Shown piece by piece: positions 1-9,456 of a stretch of DNA of 64,000 nt. The notes beneath the pieces are model-generated. The model made no database searches, was not told the DNA's origin, and saw nothing but the letters and a program-made list of their open reading frames with translations. Origin of the DNA: Symsagittifera roscoffensis (taxonomy: Eukaryota > Xenacoelomorpha > Acoela > Convolutidae); the NCBI RefSeq assembly GCF_963678635.1, contig NC_087064.1, forward strand, positions 34,014,369 to 34,078,368, read 5' to 3'. A program made the position numbers and the translations under genes. Positions within the stretch are counted from its first letter, which is position 1. Every line of letters starts with the position of its first letter.

Positions 1-2
1 TG

Positions 3-2455
3 ATGATTGACTTGAACAACGGTCTGATACGGATTAGAAACCCGGACCGGAAGTCTGTTAAGAAACCAATTAATAGGATAAAAACAGACGAAAACAAGGC
101 ACCAATTTTTTTAGATAGAAAAGTAAAACTACAGCCAGGACAAGCTGTGGTGGCAATTTTTAGAAAGAGAAATTTAAATTCGTTAAGCGATAGTAAACAG
201 GTTTGTTTAGTACCGAATCCAAACAGTCAGAGTTCGGTGAGTTTAGGCCGGAGCTTCTCGGTAACGCAAAACGGACTGTGTGTCAGTGTGTTATTGAAAA
301 CACTGCACACCACGGTTTCAATCCAGCGTGGAAAGAAGCTTGGTTACGCTTTGCCGATGAGGACCGACTATGAGGAGACGCAAAACTTGAAGAAACATAG
401 TGTGAAAGACTGTCCTTTTCACGCCAATAAAGATAAAATTTTAAAAAGGATTAATGAATTAAAATCTGTACATAAATTGTTTTCGATGAAATCCGAATCG
501 GACGACGGCTTATCAAGCAGCTCGAATTTTCCGGAACACCCCTCGTCATATGAACTAGAATCTGACAAACCGGTTTTGCCAGAGATAGAACATTTAAAAG
601 GGAAAATAGGTGAGGGAGATTTCGAAAAATTGCGGGACCTCCTTAATCGGAACGCAGATGTATTTTCAAAACATAAGGCGGATATCGGTTGCTGTAATTT
701 CGTCGAACACGACATCGAACTTGAAGAGGGCGCCGTTCCCCATAGCGAAGGCGCAAGACGAATGACGCCACACAAATTGGAAGCGTGCCGAGCGGAAATA
801 GAAATGTTGCTTGAATACGACATGATAGAACCCTCGAAATCGCCATGGGCTTGCGGGGTGGTAATGGCGAATAAGAAAGGGGGCAGCTAAGATTTTGTTG
901 CGACTTTCGCTATTTGAACGCGATAACGATAAAAGATGCGTACCCGATACCGCGAATAGACGAGAGCCTCTCTAAGCTTGGTGATGCCAAGTTTTTCACC
1001 ACGTTGGACTTGGGTTCTGCCTTCTGGCGGGTCCCTCTGCGGAAGAAGGATAGAGAGAAAACCGGATTGGCGTGCGAATTGGGATTGCACCATTGGAAGA
1101 GGATGCCCTTCGGCTTGTGCAATGCAACGGCCACTTTTCAAAGACTGATGGCTCAGGCTTTGACGAGAGTGACCAAGAAGTACGGGAATGTCGTGATGTG
1201 TTACGTGGATGACGTAGTCATAGCGACACCGACCCTGGAAGACCACATTGATCGGCTCGATGAGGTCTTTGGATGCATGAAGAGAGCAGGCTTGAGGTGC
1301 AAACCATCCAAATTTGAAATCCTTAGGGATTCAATCAAGTAACTGGGAAGAATGGTGGACAGACATGGTGTGAGGCCGGACCCAGAAGCAGTAGAAGCAG
1401 TGTTGACATGGAAGGCTCCTAGAACGGACACACAGCTCCTGAGCTTCCTAGGGTTTGCCAACTACTACCGGGAGTTCATAAAAGGATATGCGGACAAGGT
1501 GTATCCGATGCAGAAGCTGATGCGCAACAAAGGGAAGAAGTTCGAATGGAACGATGAAGCACGAGTTGCCTTCGAGAACATAAAGCGGGAACTGTGCGAA
1601 GCGCCAGTGCTAGGCATGCCTACAGAAAAGGGCATGTATGTTCTTGATACAGACGCATCGGTAGTAGCCATCTCAGGAATATTGCATCAGTAGCAAGAAT
1701 GGAACGGAAGAACGGTTCTCCGTCCCATTGCATACGGCAGCAAGGTCTTGAGTGATACAGAGATGAAATATGGCGCACCGAAAGCAGAAATGTTTGCAGT
1801 AGTCACTTTCGTGGAAAAGTACCGTGCATACTTGGGGAGCGCTCCCTTCAAGTTACGCGTGGACAACAGAGCGTTATCCTGGTTGAAGACCTACTCGATG
1901 GATCAGAGTTCTATTGGTAGATGAATAGTAAGATTGGATGGCTACCATATGATAATCGAACACAGGATGCGTGACAAACACCAGAATGCTGATAGCCTCA
2001 GCAAGAAAACTGAGTTCTATGAAAGATTGGAGCAGAAGCAAGCCAATCAGACAGAAATTAAGGAGGGATTCTCGTTTCTGGACAAAGAAACCTATGAAGC
2101 GCTTCCCTTAACGAGATGGTTGGACAAGTCTGGACATCCAATTCCAGGACACCACGAGTTACCTGTAGAGAAAGCAGCCGAGATAAAGATCCTATGCAGG
2201 GAGGACCCGGTCCCCTTGGATCTGTTGCTGCGCTCAAATCTGGTTCAGCAAGAACTCTCTCGCATGAACATAAACAGCCTCTCATTATTGGATAAAACGG
2301 TGCAGGTCACACCGCAAGTGATGCGGATGCTGGGTGGATTGTTAGAAAGAGAAGTGACCAGAGATGACCCCGAGTGGACAGCAGCAGTGGCATCGCTAAC
2401 AGTCAGTGAGAAGGTGAAGATCATGCCGTCCAGACGACAAAACGAAGAGAACTAG
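3..2455 (+). pseudogene. pol: Gypsy pol: reverse transcriptase and RNase H (broken)
   Basis: The first 890 bases encode the spacer before RT and the start of RT (ending MANKKGGS). A frame change of one base near 888 leads to the rest of RT. Motifs seen: FTTLDLGSAFWRVPL (catalytic Asp of motif A), MPFGLCNATATFQ, and the catalytic YVDD at about 1,203. The connection motif FLGFANYYREFIKGYA follows, then RNase H with LDTDAS, KAEMFAVV, LRVDNRALSWL and HQNADSLSKK. In-frame stops lie at 1340 (TAA, where Tyr is usual), 1691 (TAG) and 1922 (TGA, where Trp is usual). The residues around them are well conserved, so decay is recent or mild. The ORF runs on to 2455 without a recognisable domain. It copies element RNA into DNA when intact. 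Start codons inside these fragments are not real starts. Confidence 0.9.
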
Positions 2456-4455
2456 GGGGATTGTAGGACAAAAGTTCAGCGACTAGTATCCTCAATACCC
2501 ACGAGATTTTAACCAGTACTTCTTACGGACGGAAAGAACAGGGAAGCAGTACGCGAAGGAAAACCGTTACCTTCGTGGACCAGGGTAAAGAAGGTGAGAA
2601 GGTAGAACAAAACCTAATGCAAGACTGTTTGTCCGGGGAGATGAACAATGAGAGGAGTCAGCGAGCGCAAGATCAACACCCGGGACAAGAAAGTTTGTCC
2701 GGGGAGTCTGAGACAGAGGAAAAAATTCCTGATGAGAAACAGGACCTGGAGAACAAGGTTTTGTCCGAGGAGTTCAGATAGATGCGGAGAAGGCACAGAC
2801 ATGACCTGGAGGAGCGTGCAGACTCCATCACAAACTCTTCAACAGATGACAATTCCCAAAACTCAGGAATTGACACCTATTCAGACAGGAACTCGGGCTC
2901 GGGATCAGAACTGTCCGAACTAGCGTTACACACACTACTAGTGGAAACTCGTGCAAGGGATCTGGACAGAGAGGTGTATCAGGATTCTGACAGTGATCGC
3001 TACCTTATACCAAGCGAAAGAGTCTTTGACAACGCAGCGGATGATTTCGAGACAATAGCGGTATCGAAACGTTCGATAAGTCTGTTGCCACAAAAAGAGG
3101 TAGTCAGGACTGATCTTCAGCCGTTCAAGCAAGAAACACAGCCGCTGGCGAAGATTTGGTGCGTTAAGATGGAAGAAGACACACACCAGCCCAATGAGCT
3201 GAATAGTCAGATGAGGGTCATGAAGACGTACTTGAAGGCGAGATACAGACTCTCGGATCTTCTCAGGGCGCAGAGAAATGATTGCATGACAAGCAACCTG
3301 AAAAGGTTGATCGATATCGGTTCTCCGGATAAAGGGGACCTCGAGGAAGATAGTTATCGTATCCTGAGACAGTACTTCATGCAGAAGGAAGGGAGGTTAT
3401 ATTTGAACAAGGACGGGATTGTGGCTTGTAAAAGAAGAGAAGAAGACAGAGTCCTATGCAAGTATAACGCGATAGTGTTACCGCAACTCTATCAGACAGA
3501 ACTACTATTCAAGTAGCATGATCAGATGGGCCATCAGGGGATCGACAAGGTATATCAGAGGATCCTGAAGCGCTTCGAGTGGCCTGGAATGAAAAAGGCA
3601 TGAGAGAAGTGGGTAACAGCATGTCTGTCATGCCAACAGGTCAAGGATCCTAGGAAGTTGCGATTTCCTTTACAATCAATTGAATCGTCTGAATTCAACG
3701 AGGTGGTGCAGATAGATCACCAGAAGATATGCATGACAGACAGCGGTTACAACCAAGTCTTGGTCATGATAGATCACTTCACGAAGTATGCAGAGGCCGT
3801 GCCCTGCATAACTGACTCGGCGGAAGAGACATGCGACAACCTGATCAATACGTGGATAGCGAGACATGGTTGTCCGATGACGTTTCAATCGGATAATGGA
3901 ACAGCTTTCGTAGGAGAGCTTACGAAAGAGCTTATGAGACGCTCTTAGGTTGCTCAAGCTCACTCCACGACATAACACCCTCAGACGAATGGCTTAGTGG
4001 AAAGACAGAATAGGACGTTAGTGTCGATGCTGAGAGTATATTGTTCCAGGTACATGACCGATTGGGACAGATACCTTCCACAGGTGATGGGAGCCTACAA
4101 CAGCACGCAACACTCCACCACTGGAGTTAGTTCACACATGATGCTAACTGGACACGAGAAATCTTTACCCTTAACCTTTTTCTACCCAGAGTATAAGGGA
4201 AAGAAAACGTCTCCACATGTCTACGTGAGGGATGTGATCAGACGCCAACAGGAGTTGATCGATTTGTGTAGACGAAATACTCAGTAAGCACAGGCAAGGC
4301 AGAGGAAAAAATTTGACAAGAAAGCAGCTGGTGCAAAAGCTTACTCGGTGGGAGACTACGTGTGGGTATTTCAGAACGTTATACCACCGAAAGGGACGAA
4401 AAAGCTCCTAAAAAAGTGGAGGGGACCCTTCATGATTACAGAGGTGCACCGGAGG
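2456..4455 (+). pseudogene. pol: Gypsy pol: linker and integrase (broken)
   Basis: After a further frame change between 2,455 and 2,575 comes an acidic Ser/Glu-rich linker with short repeats (CLSGE, SLSGE, VLSEE), then integrase. The zinc-binding HHCC module reads HDQMGH, then CLSC, at about 3,517-3,645. The catalytic core follows with Asp in VVQIDHQ, Asp in SDNGTAF and Glu in NGLVERQNR, the RVE DDE triad. A C-terminal SH3-like stretch (GDYVWVF, LLKKWRGPF) lies at about 4,350-4,440. In-frame stops are at 2779 (TAG), 3514 (TAG), 3601 (TGA), 3946 (TAG), 3973 (TAA, at the usual Tyr before HPQTNG) and 4285 (TAA). A frame change near 4,450 joins the downstream reading frame. All three stop codons occur, at residues of several kinds, so this is decay rather than one recoding rule. 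Confidence 0.88.
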
Positions 4456-5870
4456 GACCCTTTTATAGACTGAGTAATGGCCGAGCCGCCCACTACGAGA
4501 ACATCAAGCCACACAATTCATCGACAGAAGACTGGTGTATACCCGCAGACATAGAAGAAGGGGACTATCTAATGATGGATCCTGCTTGTGAGGTCAACGA
4601 GAAAGGCACCAGGGAGAAGAACGATGGAAACGAAGTCGTGGAGGAAGGAACGGATACACCGCTGGACCTGGATCCAAACGAGTTCATCGAAGCGGACGAT
4701 GAAACCTTACCCTACGCAGAGGAGGATTGGCAGGATCCCGAACAGATAGAGGTTCCCAAGAACTTAGAACCGGATCATCCGTTCACGATACAGACTCGTC
4801 AGAAGGACGGGACAAGACCCAGAAAGAAACACAATCCTTACGGTGACGACTTTGTAGTGGATAGGATAGATCTGAAGAAGATAGTGGAGGAACTAGTGGG
4901 TCTAGAAGAAATAACTGTGTCACAAGACATTGACATAGTTGATGATCACGACGATGAGTGTGTCGACGACCGGTCGAAATCCGAGGTAGAATTCGACGAC
5001 GAGCAACAGCAGTCATATTAACAAGACTTGACGAACCTGCGTGTCTTAGAGTGGCTGAACGAAATGACCTCGGACCCAGAGGAGACCAGCGTCACTATTC
5101 AAGACGTAGATCGTGAAAACATGAAATACATCAAGACCGAACGAGATGATCCTTCCTGGGCTGCCCAAGAAGGACGACTACTCATTCCAGCTTCTAACCT
5201 CGACTTGATACCCGGTATGCGATCGACGGGGATGTCGATGGATATTTTTGTCCGGGGAGTGGGGGTAGGACTTACCCACACTGAAAACTTGATAATAAAA
5301 AAATTAAGAGTAGCAAAAGAAACAGGAGACTTAGAAGCAGAAACAGGCGAAGAACCTAAGAAACTTGACCTAGGTAGGGTAGTTGAGTCATATTTTACCT
5401 TACCAAATGAATATTCAAGTAACATAATACTAACAGACAGTGATTTTATACTCACAAATAGAACATGTGCGATAGCAATCACAGCAGACATGAGTTTTAG
5501 GACAGCGTTAGCGGCAGATTTTAAGAGAGAATATAAAAACATAGAGTTCCTTTGGAAGCAACGACCAGGAGTAGGGGGCGTAGCAGCCTTACCTCCGGCG
5601 GCGTCGCAGATACCCGGAAAATACCTATGCTTCTTGGTGACGAGGGCGACGGAGAGGCAACACGTAGACCCAGAGAACCTAGTCTTGTCCTTGACGAGGT
5701 TGAGAGACTTCCTCGTGGAAATGGACATGAAGGAGCTCTCGCTTCCAGTGTACGATCCAAGCAGAGGACCACTGCACCCTCGGGAATTGTATGCACTTGT
5801 ACACGTGATATTCTCTGATACTAATATACAAGTATATCTACATAAGAAATATTACCTAAGTATAGGCTGA
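4456..5870 (+). pseudogene. Gypsy pol C-terminal extension with macro-like domain
   Basis: The frame continues from the integrase tail (FYRLSNGRAAHYENIKPH) into an acidic, low-complexity stretch up to a TAA at 5019. The same frame reopens at once and runs to the TGA at 5868. This second part has a TTG, not an ATG, near its start, so it is a continuation and not a separate gene. Residues roughly 116-275 of that part form a macro-like domain (separate entry). The function in the element is unknown. The extension lies within 400 bases of the next ORF and on the same strand. A single TAA separates it from the rest of pol, and no other break is visible in its 280 codons. Confidence 0.75.
5373..5853 (+). 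other. Divergent macro domain (OARD1/TARG1-like)
   Basis: The order of motifs matches the OARD1 type of macro domain: a first strand ending in an ITADMSFRTALAADFKREY segment (family pattern: S-x-D-x-x-M-G-x-GIA-x-x-FK), then GVGGVAAL, then GKYLCFLVTRA (family: YIYYLVTK), a helix SLTRLRDFLVEM, a strand ELSLP and the end VIFSDTNIQVY (family: VF-x-DTDI-x-I-x-VY). Family members bind or remove ADP-ribose. Here the glycine-rich ligand loop (family: RIGCG) is replaced by VYDPSRGPLHP, and MGxGIA is altered to FRTALA. Binding or catalysis may therefore be lost or changed. The fold assignment is an inference from pattern alone. Confidence 0.65.
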
Positions 5871-6262
5871 GTGACGTGCGAGAGGGTGTTAGGCTAAAGA
5901 CTAAGTTGTATGTAATGTGTGATATGTGTGTTATGTTATGTTATGTGTTATGTTATTAAGATCGTGGGCAAGAAGGGGTTAGTGACCATGAACAACTGAA
6001 TGACAATCTCAGGAATAGATCCAAAGTTTGGACTGTCCAATCTTAGGTCAATTCCAAAATTTTAGAGACCGATTGATTTTAATAAATTTTAGGATGAATA
6101 TCTTTTTATCTGAACTGTTTTTAAGTAAATTTTAACGATATTTGTTAAGGTGAAACTGACAAGTGTGATACTTGTGACTTCTTTTCCAGATCCTGATTGA
6201 TCATTTAATTACTCACTTGAGTCAAACCTTTGAATCAAATCGAATCGAATCTGAAGAACAGT
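5871..6262 (+). promoter_or_regulatory. Non-coding leader with splice acceptor before cassette
   Basis: No ORF of note. A short TATGT/TGTTATG-type simple repeat lies at about 5,908-5,955. A good 3' splice site (CTTCTTTTCCAG) ends at 6,189, 73 bases before the first ATG of the downstream ORF. This is the arrangement expected if the cassette is expressed from a spliced subgenomic RNA, as retroviral env genes are. No donor can be assigned because the 5' leader is outside the window. Confidence 0.4.
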
Positions 6263-7768
6263 ATGGAGAATTTCAACTTGGATGAATTGATGAACGTGGC
6301 GGAAAATGCTGGAGAAAAGACCGCCGAATTTGTGAACAGAATTTGTCAGATCACCCTAGAAACCTTCTGGACCCAGGAAGTGAAGGGACAGGAAGGCTTT
6401 GAACGGACGGACAGCATGCTGGAAGGGTTGAGAGCCGGATGGACCGCGTCCTTCTTGGCAAAAGTCTACCCGAAAGTCTCTCATTACTTCATAAAGGAAT
6501 TCCTCCAAGCAGTAGTGGAAGTGTCAATAGTGGAACTACTAGCCTTGTTCGTGACATTTGGACCAGAGAGTTTTGTGAAAGGACCGGCGATGCTGCTCAC
6601 CGAAGGAATCCAGAACCTGCGGTTAGATGGGCTTCTAACACTGATTGCGATTACCCACGGAAACTTGGGAGGACTAATGAAATTGACACGTTGTCCAGAG
6701 CAGATGAGAGAGAGAGTGAGGAATTTAGATATGAAGAAATCCACGGACTCGTGGAATAAGATAAGAGACCTGAGACACACTCTTATCCAATATCTCTTAC
6801 AACAAAATCGCTTTGGAACGGGAGAAGACGAGACTATCGAAAGAGAAGAAGATGTTAGACGACATGTTGGAGGCATGCCCCTTATAACTGATCTGAGCTT
6901 GGCTATGAGAACCGATCCCTCAGCACTGATCAGAGGAGTCACGGAGTTTGTGACAGTGATATATGGACCAGCAGTCACATTTGCGTTCCCTGATGTCAAG
7001 GTGGAGGCGTACAGGAGGTCGGTGCTGCACCTGAACCTCATATCAGCAGTGGACGGTAGTGCGCTGAACTGGTGTGAGCAGCACGTGTTGCGGGAGCTCA
7101 TGAGCGAAGATCTGTTGTTTGCGAAGATATCAGAGCCAGAAATGACGGTCATCAATTTTGACGATCACTACCGTGATCGCATGGGAGAAGTAGAAAGAGG
7201 ACACATCGAGGTGTTTCCGAAGCTCTGGAATCTGAGACCTTATGACAAGACGAATGGTGAAATGAGCAGAGTTCCTCGTCTCACTGCAGCATATCGCAAG
7301 GTGAGAGAAAAGAAGAAAGACTGGGGTGATTACGAGAAGCTGCCGGAGGCAATCCCTGAATTCCCTCTGATACGAAGGCTGTTGCTCGGAGCAGTCTCCG
7401 TGGTACAAACTCCTAGGTTGAGAGCATTCGAAACCAATGAAAGGAGAATAGGGAATTTCGTAGCAACGATGGATACATACATTGTGGGAAGAAATGCCGC
7501 TGTGTTACAGTACACACGATTTGCCTATACGGATCAAGCGACGAGAAGGCGAATAAGCAACGCCGCAACTCCCAAGCCTGGAAGATTTGACGAGGAATGG
7601 GCGGGATTAGGCTTAGCGCCTATGAAGATGAGAGGCAGGACTGAACTGCCTGAGGCCTCCTTATTTCTGACTAGTGTGAAACCGGAGTTGACGGTAGTAG
7701 GAACGCTGCGAACGAGAACCTTCCTAGCACCCTTCGGCTGCGAGGAAATCAAAGTGGTCCATGGATAA
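6263..7768 (+). CDS. Unknown element protein A (501 aa)
   Basis: An intact ORF; the first ATG of the frame is at 6263. I do not recognise it. It is a mostly helical-looking, soluble protein with no signal peptide. One hydrophobic stretch (residues roughly 84-100) is too short and broken for a clear membrane segment, so it is unlikely to be an envelope glycoprotein. The N-terminal part is acidic and the C-terminal third has basic patches (KVREKKKDW, ATRRRIS). The stop is 27 bases before the next ATG, so the ORFs are packed as in a viral polycistron. The lack of any break over 501 codons contrasts with the decayed pol just upstream. It could be a structural or nucleic-acid-binding protein, but nothing in the sequence decides this. 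Confidence 0.6.
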   Translation: MENFNLDELMNVAENAGEKTAEFVNRICQITLETFWTQEVKGQEGFERTDSMLEGLRAGWTASFLAKVYPKVSHYFIKEFLQAVVEVSIVELLALFVTFGPESFVKGPAMLLTEGIQNLRLDGLLTLIAITHGNLGGLMKLTRCPEQMRERVRNLDMKKSTDSWNKIRDLRHTLIQYLLQQNRFGTGEDETIEREEDVRRHVGGMPLITDLSLAMRTDPSALIRGVTEFVTVIYGPAVTFAFPDVKVEAYRRSVLHLNLISAVDGSALNWCEQHVLRELMSEDLLFAKISEPEMTVINFDDHYRDRMGEVERGHIEVFPKLWNLRPYDKTNGEMSRVPRLTAAYRKVREKKKDWGDYEKLPEAIPEFPLIRRLLLGAVSVVQTPRLRAFETNERRIGNFVATMDTYIVGRNAAVLQYTRFAYTDQATRRRISNAATPKPGRFDEEWAGLGLAPMKMRGRTELPEASLFLTSVKPELTVVGTLRTRTFLAPFGCEEIKVVHG

Positions 7769-7795
7769 GAGGAAGATGGATCGGCCGGTACATTG

Positions 7796-9130
7796 ATGAT
7801 ACCGAAGTTTCCGGAAGGAACCGACAATGATAAGCAAGGACCCTCGAGCTTCAAGAAGTATAAGTCAGGAGGAGATGATGAACAGGGAGGAAGCCGTCAA
7901 ACCGAAGAACCCATGCAAAATGATGCAAGTCAAGCTGGTGGGGAAGACGACAGGGCATCGACAGGAGGACTGTCCAGCCTGGATTTCAATATCTTCAGTG
8001 ATCTTGAGAACAACGCGGATACGTTGGAGACGACTGAGCCAGCGGATGAAGGCATTTCGACACTGGAGCCTCCGTCAGCCTTTATGGAAATGAAACGGGA
8101 TTTGCCGGAGAGCAGCTCTCCTGGCAATTCAAGAAATAACGAACAAAGAATCCTCATGGAATCGCCTAGAAGAAGAAGAATAGAGGGCTCAGCCAGAGTA
8201 CCTTTCTTCGGAACGTTGCCCGAAGAAAAATGGGAAGTACATCACCGAGACCATGAAAATAGGACGGGATGTAAGTTGGACAGAGTGGCGTTCATGGAAG
8301 AAGTCTGGACAGTAGTTCAGAGCTATGGGACCCAGTCCATTCTGAAAACAGGTCTCAACCGACCCTTGATGCGGGAAGTCCTTGACAAGCTTGATGAGTG
8401 TGAAGGGAGATTGAGTGAGTTGTTGATTGACTCAGCCACTGATGAAAGTGAAGCGAATTCTCCCATCAAGATGACACCGCAGGACGATAAAGGAGAGGTG
8501 GTGTATCTGTCAAGAACCAGGAGAGGAACGATGCGATCGAAATTGGTGATTGATAAGATCAACGCGATGAAAATGAAGTTGGGCAGCAGAGTGATGCCGA
8601 GGAGAGTAGGAAAGACGAGGGTGGATTCGGAGATGTCGATGAAAGCTGTCAATTCAGCGAAAAGGAAACGAGTCGAAGAGGTCATGGATTTGGGACAAGG
8701 TGATTATCAATTGCCTGGCACAGATAAAATGTTGACTGATATAGCGATGGTGCCACCCATTCTCATGGCGGGAATAAAGTCAACAGGTTATAAATCCAAA
8801 AGGAGTGACCGCAATCTAACTGGAGCAACCTTAGAAATGGAAATACTCAGCCAATGTGGAGAGAGCACAATGAAAGATTTTAAGCCATTTCCCATGAATC
8901 ACGGAAAGGGAAGTGACGCAGGACAACTAGTACCAGTGGAGTATAACCGACTGACAGTATCGGAGGCTGTGTCGATAGATGAACCCGCTGGTGGATACAT
9001 GGAGATGTTGGAGTACCGAAACTCGGCTAGAGGGTATGTGATGGCTCTGGAAGACAAGAGTGCCATGGAGGGTTATCTGGAGACAATGTTGCAAGGCACC
9101 ACCCTCAAGCAGAAGGCGTACGGGACTTAA
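7796..9130 (+). CDS. Unknown element protein B (444 aa), disordered N-terminus
   Basis: Intact ORF from the ATG at 7796, 27 bases after protein A. Residues 1-130 are low-complexity, rich in Gly, Ser, Glu and Asp, and look disordered. A basic segment SPRRRRIEG follows, then another Lys/Arg-rich region at about residues 235-300 (VMPRRVGKTR, AKRKRVEEV) that could be a nuclear localisation or nucleic-acid-binding region. The C-terminal 150 residues repeat the theme Gly-Tyr plus hydrophobics (GGYMEMLEY, RGYVMALED, EGYLETMLQ), spaced about 20 residues apart. That looks like a small internal repeat. I recognise no family. The combination of acidic disorder and basic patches resembles viral cofactor or phosphoprotein types, but that is only an analogy. 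Confidence 0.55.
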   Translation: MIPKFPEGTDNDKQGPSSFKKYKSGGDDEQGGSRQTEEPMQNDASQAGGEDDRASTGGLSSLDFNIFSDLENNADTLETTEPADEGISTLEPPSAFMEMKRDLPESSSPGNSRNNEQRILMESPRRRRIEGSARVPFFGTLPEEKWEVHHRDHENRTGCKLDRVAFMEEVWTVVQSYGTQSILKTGLNRPLMREVLDKLDECEGRLSELLIDSATDESEANSPIKMTPQDDKGEVVYLSRTRRGTMRSKLVIDKINAMKMKLGSRVMPRRVGKTRVDSEMSMKAVNSAKRKRVEEVMDLGQGDYQLPGTDKMLTDIAMVPPILMAGIKSTGYKSKRSDRNLTGATLEMEILSQCGESTMKDFKPFPMNHGKGSDAGQLVPVEYNRLTVSEAVSIDEPAGGYMEMLEYRNSARGYVMALEDKSAMEGYLETMLQGTTLKQKAYGT

Positions 9131-9157
9131 GCTTCGTCTTAGATACAGGCAGAAACG

Positions 9158-9415
9158 ATGGAGCAGTTGGTGAGCCTTCCATGGAAAGCAGTGGTGTTAC
9201 GGTACTTCGAAGAAGAGATGAGGACAGCACCAAGAATACACGCTCTCATGGCAGTACCTTACGTAAGAACAGAGTTACAACTGAGGTTCGCCTGGTGCAT
9301 GATGGGACTGACTCGCGAAGAATATGATTCAGAAGAAAGCAAGAGGTCAAAAGAAGAGAAGGTTTTCCTTATGACGAACCTGAGGGATCTGATAATCCAA
9401 GAGGAGGAGCGGTAG
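9158..9415 (+). CDS. Unknown small element protein C (85 aa)
   Basis: Short intact ORF, ATG at 9158, 27 bases after the stop of protein B. It is charged and helical-looking, ends in EEER, and has two Cys/Trp-containing hydrophobic patches (LPWKAVVLRYF, LRFAWCMMGL). No domain recognised. Its tight position between two longer ORFs of the same strand is the main reason to accept it. Confidence 0.45.
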   Translation: MEQLVSLPWKAVVLRYFEEEMRTAPRIHALMAVPYVRTELQLRFAWCMMGLTREEYDSEESKRSKEEKVFLMTNLRDLIIQEEER

Positions 9416-9456
9416 CGTGTGCGAGGCGGAGAGACGCTCTCTGTTTCATTCGATTC

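Noticed and set aside
419-823. Minus-strand ORFs opposite pol (419-823, 643-846, 887-1246 and similar)
   Set aside because: They lie opposite well-conserved RT and RNase H sequence and have no domain of their own; they are shadows of the coding strand.
1340-4287. Alternative genetic code or programmed readthrough for the pol stops
   Set aside because: All three stop codons occur at residues of different types, and frameshifts are also present; host genes here use normal stops. Decay is simpler.
6263-7768. Retroviral envelope glycoprotein
   Set aside because: No signal peptide, no membrane anchor, no furin-like site and few Cys/N-glycosylation features.
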